Source: Diorhabda sublineata (Eukaryota > Arthropoda > Insecta > Coleoptera > Chrysomelidae). From it: a stretch of 64,000 bases of DNA. The notes beneath the pieces were generated by a model that ran no database searches, was not told the DNA's origin, and was given only the letters and a program-made list of their open reading frames with translations. Shown here piece by piece: positions 58,401-64,000 of the stretch. The stretch's first letter is position 1. Each line of letters begins with the position of its first letter. The DNA is taken from contig NC_079480.1 in the NCBI RefSeq assembly GCF_026230105.1, forward strand, positions 24,036,488 through 24,100,487. Direction: 5' to 3'. A program made the position numbers and the translations under genes.

Positions 58401-59465
58401 AAATATAGAATGCTTTTGAACAAGTTGAGGTGACCCTTACTGCCATAGGGTATTCTGTAATGCTTTAAAATAAGAATGAATGATCTAGAATCCTCTTGAA
58501 TGACCTAGAACATTTCAAAATAGTATAGAATGTTACAAAATTAGTCTAGAATGTATAAGATCGAATCGAGAGTGCTTTTGAACGAGTTAGAGTTATATTT
58601 ACTATTGTATGGTATTCTGTAATGCTCTAAAATAAGATTGAATAATATAAAATACTCTAAAATGATCCAAAAATTATTCTAGAACGTTCTGAAATGATAT
58701 AGAATACTTCAAAATTAATCAAAGTTGTCTTTACTAGTGTAGAATTTTTTAGAAGGCTCTGGAATACAATCAAATTATCTAGAATGCTCTAAAGTCACTT
58801 GAAACGTATCATAATGATCGAGAGTGTTTTGAAACGAGCTGGGAATGATTTAGAATACTTCTATAAAGTATTAGATTGATTGAAAGTGATTTAAAATGAT
58901 CTGAAATATCTCCAATGAAATTCTTAAAGTTGTAAAATATTCTAGAAGGCTCTCAAATACTATGACTTGATCTAGAATTATAGATTTTTGGTATAGAAAG
59001 TTCTAGAACGTACTAAAATATTTGGAAATCATCGATAATGTTTCTAAATGATCTAAAATGACAAAAAAAATACTATACATTGTATCAATACGCTTTAAAC
59101 AAATTACAATTTTATTAATGAAGCAGTAAAAAAATTAAAATTCCTGCTCCCGCATACTCACATAATTTTCGAAATCGGTCTCGTTACCAACATTAGGAAT
59201 TTGAATTGCATATCCAGTTGTATCATTAACGATTCCAGTCAAACCGTATTCGGGAAAAACTATAATTTGTACGTTACTTTCCTGAAATTGATTAAATGAA
59301 ATGAAATAATCACTTTTTCCCAACAAAACTAATCCAATAATGGAAAAAAATGATTACCTTAGCTTTTTCTATATACCAAACGTATTGAACTAAATTTTGT
59401 TCCACAGTTTCGTTTACAGAGCTCAGAATAATCGGTTGATATTCGACAACAGCTGCTATATAATC
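53769..59465 (-). CDS. Vanin-like nitrilase-fold protein; catalytic Cys position is Ser; first exon not found
   Basis: Seven minus-strand exons in transcript order: 59358-59465, 59162-59281, 56536-56681, 55906-56120, 54997-55196, 54398-54621, 53769-54168. All junctions are GT-AG and the phases add up (470 aa seen). A first exon with start codon and signal peptide is missing, lost to my view beyond a LINE fragment. The N-terminal carbon-nitrogen hydrolase domain shows the catalytic Glu in FPEYGL, the Lys in KYRKINL, and the region GVFSSQDIFF where vanins and biotinidase have G-[IL]-F-T-C-F-D: the nucleophilic Cys is Ser (AGT, 56009-56011). The second half is the vanin C-terminal domain with several Cys. 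The end is hydrophobic (VFFTCIFVFHRLFL), as in GPI-anchored vanins. Family enzymes hydrolyse pantetheine outside the cell; this one probably cannot by the usual mechanism. Confidence 0.85.
54640..54945. mobile_element. Transposon remnant in a vanin-like intron
   Basis: The intron between the sixth and fifth listed exons contains CATATACGAGGGTTGCTACTTG (about 54899), which looks like the outer end of a second mariner-type family. The GC-richer block to its left (GGCCGGCTCTGTCCAGC) also looks foreign. No coding sequence. Confidence 0.4.
55422..55474. repeat. (TA)n microsatellite in a vanin-like intron
   Basis: An unbroken TA run of about 50 bp inside the intron between 55196 and 55906. It reads as a Tyr-Ile repeat in a spurious minus-strand frame. 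Confidence 0.95.
56682..59161. repeat. Nested repeat field in a 2.5-kb vanin-like intron; 324-bp units at 57240-58600
   Basis: GAGGTGACCCTTACTGCC recurs at 57456, 57779, 58103 and 58427 (323-324 bp apart). Each unit consists of two related ~162-bp halves, both ending in a CTAGAATGTATAA(T/G)AT phrase followed by GAGTGCTTTTGAAC. The whole intron is built from a degenerate ~20-bp word like TCTAGAATGCTCTAAAATGA, visible out to about 56800 and 59060. No coding region. Confidence 0.9.
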
Positions 59466-59559
59466 CTGAAAAAAGCATTCGAGTCATGGGAATGTTGAAG
59501 AACAAATAACTATAAAATATACAATAAAAAAATAAAATCTAATGGTTGTTATACACGTT

Positions 59560-60240
59560 ACGGTTCGCCGGCACAGATAACCTCTCCGGTAAACCTACCG
59601 ATTTCCATTCGATTATCCCGTGTCCTCCCGGGACACGAATATTCCTGAATTTGGAAGTTAAACAGTAAAAATTTGACAGGATAATTGATTTTTGCTACCG
59701 AATCGAAATCACTTTGAACAATCTGCGCTCTAGAGGGAACTAAGTGCTTGTCATTAGGCCCAGTTCTTGAGAATGTTTTCAACTTTTATCCTCCTTTCCC
59801 TTCGTATTTTCTCATTTGGAAAACTGTCGCCGAAATGCGTTGAAACGCAAGACTTCATGGCCCCAGTTGCACATAAGCAAGCCAGAGTTTTTCACCTTCC
59901 TCGTGGTATTCAGACTAATTCTAGTACCCCAAACCACTGTTGCATATGTGATGATCGGTCTAACAATTGCCATGTACATCCACCGTAGGATCTTTGGGTT
60001 ACAACCCCAAAGTTTGTGCACACCATCAAGGATTTTGTGGCTTTGGTGATTATCTCTTTTACATGGTTGTTCCAGAAGTTTACTATCTAACCCTGGGTGT
60101 GGAAGCTTGTTCAAATGTTGATATTTTTGAGTTGATAGGTTGCAAACATTTTTTTCGAAAATTTGAAGCCCTATAACTCCTCATGGACATAACTTGGTAG
60201 ATACTTTGGACTCTGTATCGTCTTTTATGCGGGACACCCT
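59560..60240 (-). pseudogene. LINE fragment: reverse transcriptase end plus RNase H remains
   Basis: On the minus strand, LDSKLLEQP.., then LWGCNPKILRWMYMAIVRPIITYATVVWG (read as two overlapping 15-20 residue blocks) is the C-terminal thumb region of Jockey-type reverse transcriptases. Downstream on the same strand, near 59570-59640, a VPGGHGIIEWKS-like stretch is a decayed form of the RNase H PGHSGIEGNE block. Stops and frame changes make it dead. TATACAGGGTGTCCCG lies at 60230-60245 on the minus strand, at its 5' side. It sits just upstream of the first vanin-like exon that I can see. Confidence 0.65.
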
Positions 60241-60245
60241 GTATA

Positions 60246-60540
60246 TTTATTTTTAAGACGTTTTCATTTCATCTCGTCTTTCTACATTATTTATATAATT
60301 ACTCATATTATACAAATATGACACAATTCTCGTCATCAACATTTCAGAGTAAATGATAAAACAATTCAATAAACTGATAAAATATTAAAAGAATTTTGAT
60401 CATAATATTTCAGATAATACAAAAAAAAATATCCAATTCGGTATCTTTCTATTATACAAGCAAATCCAGAATTCCGTTCAATCTGTTTTACCACGAAATT
60501 ATAGGAGTTAGATCTGACAACACTGCATTGTGTAATTAAG
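60246..60540. other. Spacer, no gene recognised
   Basis: AT-rich. No signal-peptide exon for the vanin-like gene could be identified here. Confidence 0.4.
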
Positions 60541-61165
60541 TCTCTACCATTGCGCAATTTAGCAAAATGTCAAAATCAGGTGATGTCCATCTAAAAAATG
60601 GCCGACGTGGGGTTAACATATGCTTGGCTTTGTTATTTTTTTTGACCTATGTCTGAAAAGTAAAAATATTGGAAAGTGGTTTAAAATGAGCAGGATTCTG
60701 ACTAAAGCCTTTTTCTATCTAATGAAAAGGTACCGACTCCAAAGCTTTAAGATAAGCTAACAGGAGAAAGTCTATTGTTTACCCCACGACCGCCATTTTG
60801 ATGAACAACAGTCTTAAATTATTGCAATGGGCATTTGGTGGTGAAAGTGTTTAACCAGAAACTGTGTTTCGCAGATACATCGAAGATGAGGATGAAACGC
60901 GTGCTGGTAAAACCTCTTCTTTAGTTTCGAATTGAAATATTGAGAGAATAAGACACATGATGGAAAAATATCCAAGATGTGTTAATGAAACGATTGGGCA
61001 ACTCGTGGCGTTAGATCCGCAACAGTGGTCGGCGTTATCTCTCGATTTGTTTCCTTGTGATTTTTTTCTAAGAGGTTTTTTGAAAACTCGTATTTATGTT
61101 CACGATCCAAGGAACTTTCAAGATTTAAAGACATCCAGAAGGAAATTGGAAACACAAAGTTTTTG
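60541..61165 (+). pseudogene. Transposase scrap (mariner/IS630-like C-terminal block)
   Basis: The frame at 60957-61163 reads VNETIGQLVALDPQQWSALS then LDLFPCDFFLRGFLKTRIYV and HDPRNFQDLKTSRRKLE. The LxLFPCDFFLRGFLK block is a decayed form of the SPDLSPCDFFLWGYLK segment holding the last catalytic Asp in insect DDE transposases. Sequence upstream to about 60541 (AFGGESV.., VFRRYIEDEDE) appears related but is too decayed to place. Confidence 0.55.
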
Positions 61166-61289
61166 AAAAAAAAAAGGGGAAGTTATACCGTCGCAGCTTG
61201 TATATTCCCTTGGATGTTTTTAATACCTCCGTAAAAACGATAAAAGTTTCCATATTTTTCTGGTAGGTCTAGAAATTTCCATAAAATTC

Positions 61290-64000
61290 TCATATATTAA
61301 GATTTTGGCAGACAATTTGAAAAGCAACGGTTTTAACACCCAAAAGATGGGTTTAAAGTGAGGTTATGGGTGTAAAACGGCATCAGTGTTGCCGGATGAC
61401 ACATAATTATTAGATTTTAATATAATTTTCATCGTTTCCGATAAAATATTAAATGATAACAAGAAAAATGTCTTGAGCATTTGTTAAGTCGCATAATTTT
61501 CAGATAATCCCCATATTTTACAATTCTGACAGAGTTTGAAAAGCAACGGTTTTAGCACCCAAAAGACTAGGTATAAAGGGGATTTTAGGTGTTAAGCGGC
61601 ATCAGTGTTGCCAGATGGCACCTAATTATCAGATTTTTAGATATTTTTCATCGTTTTTAATAAAAACGAAATGTTAACATAAAGAATGTCTTAATTGTTT
61701 GTAAGGTCGCAAAATATTAAGACCATTCAAATATATCAAGATTTTGGCAGACAGTTTGAAGAGCAATGGTTTCAACACCACTAAGACGGGGTATAAAGGG
61801 GGGTTATGGGTGTAAAGAGGCATCAGTGCTGCCAGATGACTCGAAATTATCAGAATTAACATGAAAAATGTTTTATTTCATCGTTGGGTCGCAAAATTTT
61901 CAAATAATACCCATATTTTATGATTTTGGCAGACAGTTTGAAAAGCAACGCTTTTAACATACAAAAGATGTATTAAAAGTGAGGTTATGGGTGTAAAACG
62001 GCATCAGTGTTGCAAGATAACGCTTAATTATCAGAATTAACACGAAAAATGTTTTATTTCATCGTTGGGTCGCAAAATTTTCAAATAATACCCATATTTT
62101 ATGATTTTGGCAGACAGTTTGAAAAGCAACGGTTTTAACATCCAAAAGATATGTTTAAAAGTGAGGTTATGGGTGTAAAGAGGCATCAGTGCTGCCAGAT
62201 GACTCGAAATTATCAGAATTAACATGAAAAATGTTTTATTTCATCGTTGGGTCGCAAAATTTTCAAATAATATCCTTATTTTAAGATTTTGGCAGACAGT
62301 TTGAAAAGTAAAGGTTTTAACATCCAAAAGATGGGTTTAAAGTGAGGTTATGGGTGTAAAACGGCATCAGTGTTGCAAGATAACGCACAATTATCAGAAT
62401 TAACACGAAAAATGTCTTATTTCTTCGTTAGGTCGCAAAATTTTCAAATAATACCCTTATTTTACGATTTTGGCAGACAATTTGAAGAGCAACAGTTTTA
62501 ACACCCAAAAGATGGGTTTAAAGTGATGTTATGGGTGTAAAACGGCATCAGTGTTGCAAGATAGCGCATAATTATCAGAATTAACACGAAAAATGTCTTA
62601 TTTCTTCGTTGGGTCGCAAAATTTTCAAATAATACCCATATTTTATGATTTTCGCAGACAATTTGAAAAGCAAAGGTTTTAACACCCAAAAGATGGGTTT
62701 AAAGTGATGTTATGGGTGTAAAACGGCATCAGTGTTGCAAGATAGCGCATAATTATCAGAATTAACACGAAAAATGTCTTATTTCTTCGTTAGGTCGCAA
62801 AATTTTCAAATAATACCCTTATTTTACGATTTTCGCAGACAATTTGAAGAGCAAAGGGTTTAACACCCAAAAGATGGGTTTAAAGTGAGGTTATGGGTGT
62901 AAAACGGCATCAGTGTTGCAAGATAACGCATAATTATCAGAATTAACACGAAAAATGTCTTATTTCTTCGTTAGGTCGCAAAATTTTCAAATAATACCCT
63001 TATTTTACGATTTTGGCAGACAATTTGAAGAGCAACAGTTTTAACACCCAAAAGATGGGTTTAAAGTGATGTTATGGGTGTAAAACGGCATCAGTGTTGC
63101 AAGATAGCGCATAATTATCAGAATTAACACGAAAAATGTCTTATTTCTTCGTTAGGTCGCAAAATTTTCAAATAATACCCTTATTTTACGATTTTGGCAG
63201 ACAATTTGAAGAGCAACAGTTTTAACACCCAAAAGATGGGTTTAAAGTGATGTTATGGGTGTAAAACGGCATCAGTGTTGCAAGATAGCGCATAATTATC
63301 AGAATTAACACGAAAAATGTCTTATTTCTTCGTTGGGTCGCAAAATTTTCAAATAATACCCATATTTTATGATTTTCGCAGACAATTTGAAAAGCAAAGG
63401 TTTTAACACCCAAAAGATGGGTTTAAAGTGATGTTATGGGTGTAAAACGGCATCAGTGTTGCAAGATAGCGCATAATTATCAGAATTAACACGAAAAATG
63501 TCTTATTTCTTCGTTAGGTCGCAAAATTTTCAAATAATACCCTTATTTTACGATTTTGGCAGACAATTTGAAGAGCAACAGTTTTAACACCCAAAAGATG
63601 GGTTTAAAGTGATGTTATGGGTGTAAAACGGCATCAGTGTTGCAAGATAGCGCATAATTATCAGAATTAACACGAAAAATGTCTTATTTCTTCGTTAGGT
63701 CGCAAAATTTTCAAATAATACCCTTATTTTACGATTTTCGCAGACAATTTGAAGAGCAAAGGGTTTAACACCCAAAAGATGGGTTTAAAGTGATGTTATG
63801 GGTGTAAAACGGCATCAGTGTTGCAAGATAACGCATAATTATCAGAATTAACACGAAAAATGTCTTATTTCTTCGTTAGGTCGCAAAATTTTCAAATAAT
63901 ACCCTTATTTTACGATTTTGGCAGACAATTTGAAGAGCAACAGTTTTAACACCCAAAAGATGGGTTTAAAGTGATGTTATGGGTGTAAAACGGCATCAGT
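61290..64000. repeat. Satellite array, 181-bp monomer, continues past the window
   Basis: The block GTTTTAACACCCAAAAGATG recurs from 61328 to the right edge. Spacing is 181 bp for most of the array (for example 62495 and 62676), but the first two units are about 219-220 bp because of an extra ~38 bp after the ATTATCAG phrase. Each unit contains GGCATCAGTGTTGC(C/A)(A/G). Variants near the GAGCAACAG/GCAAAGG position form a local higher-order pattern; 62498-62689 and 63222-63413 (724 bp, four units apart) are identical. At least 14 copies are present. Confidence 0.95.

Noticed and set aside
56800..59060. GAA/TTC boxes in the vanin-like intron as heat-shock elements
   Set aside because: Single inverted pairs such as GAACATTC occur, but I could not find three correctly spaced units; likely chance within the TCTAGAATG repeat.
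61674..63413. Repeated 62-63-codon minus frames in the 181-bp satellite
   Set aside because: By-products of the tandem repeat; unit length is not a multiple of three and no domain is visible.
3430..64000. Tandem arrays as possible CRISPR arrays
   Set aside because: Units are contiguous with no unique spacers and the genome is eukaryotic.

Overview
The window looks like insect nuclear DNA, plausibly from a beetle. It is strongly AT-rich, with GT-AG introns of about 50 bp to 2.5 kb. It carries animal genes (spenito, Dbp73D/DDX51, GPS2, axonemal dynein intermediate chain 2, a PAP2 lipid phosphatase and a vanin-like nitrilase). Transposons are typical of insects: BEL/Pao, mariner/IS630 and Jockey-type LINEs. 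The order 'beetle' is an inference from texture and memory of repeats, not from a search.

Bases 1-28,300 are gene-poor and repeat-rich. They hold the tip of a mariner copy at the left edge, a 288-bp tandem array, and a complete BEL/Pao element (4733-10551) with identical LTRs, a 5-bp target duplication and one uninterrupted 1702-codon frame. Further right are mariner and IS630 relics, a ~100-bp minisatellite, a THAP-domain transposon relic, a Jockey LINE fragment, a ~58-bp-arm palindrome and a 1.1-kb mariner copy with recognisable ends.

Bases 28,886-44,924 are a compact gene cluster. Spenito (minus) and Dbp73D (plus) diverge from a shared ~0.8-kb upstream region, followed on the plus strand by Gps2 and Dnai2. 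I derived exon models by eye from splice sites. Every complete model closes in frame: Dbp73D 7 exons/635 aa, Gps2 5 exons/335 aa, Dnai2 8 exons/598 aa, lipid phosphatase 3 exons/305 aa. The genes are functionally unrelated: m6A/RNA processing, ribosome biogenesis, transcriptional corepression and cilia.

Bases 45,050-48,150 are a 173/174-bp satellite directly downstream of Dnai2. A PAP2 lipid phosphatase follows (49,267-51,609). On the minus strand there is a vanin-like (pantetheinase/biotinidase) gene (53,769-59,465, first exon not found). Its nitrilase Glu and Lys are kept, but the nucleophilic Cys position reads Ser. One of its introns holds a nested 324-bp repeat array. Beyond it lie a LINE fragment, a transposase scrap and a 181-bp satellite that runs off the right edge.

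The points most worth a second look are the Cys-to-Ser vanin-like protein, the foldback repeat next to a 48-nt symmetric exon in Gps2, three arrays with nucleosome-sized monomers, a pair of 32-bp inverted repeats bracketing the THAP relic, and a dispersed TGGCAAC-type motif.
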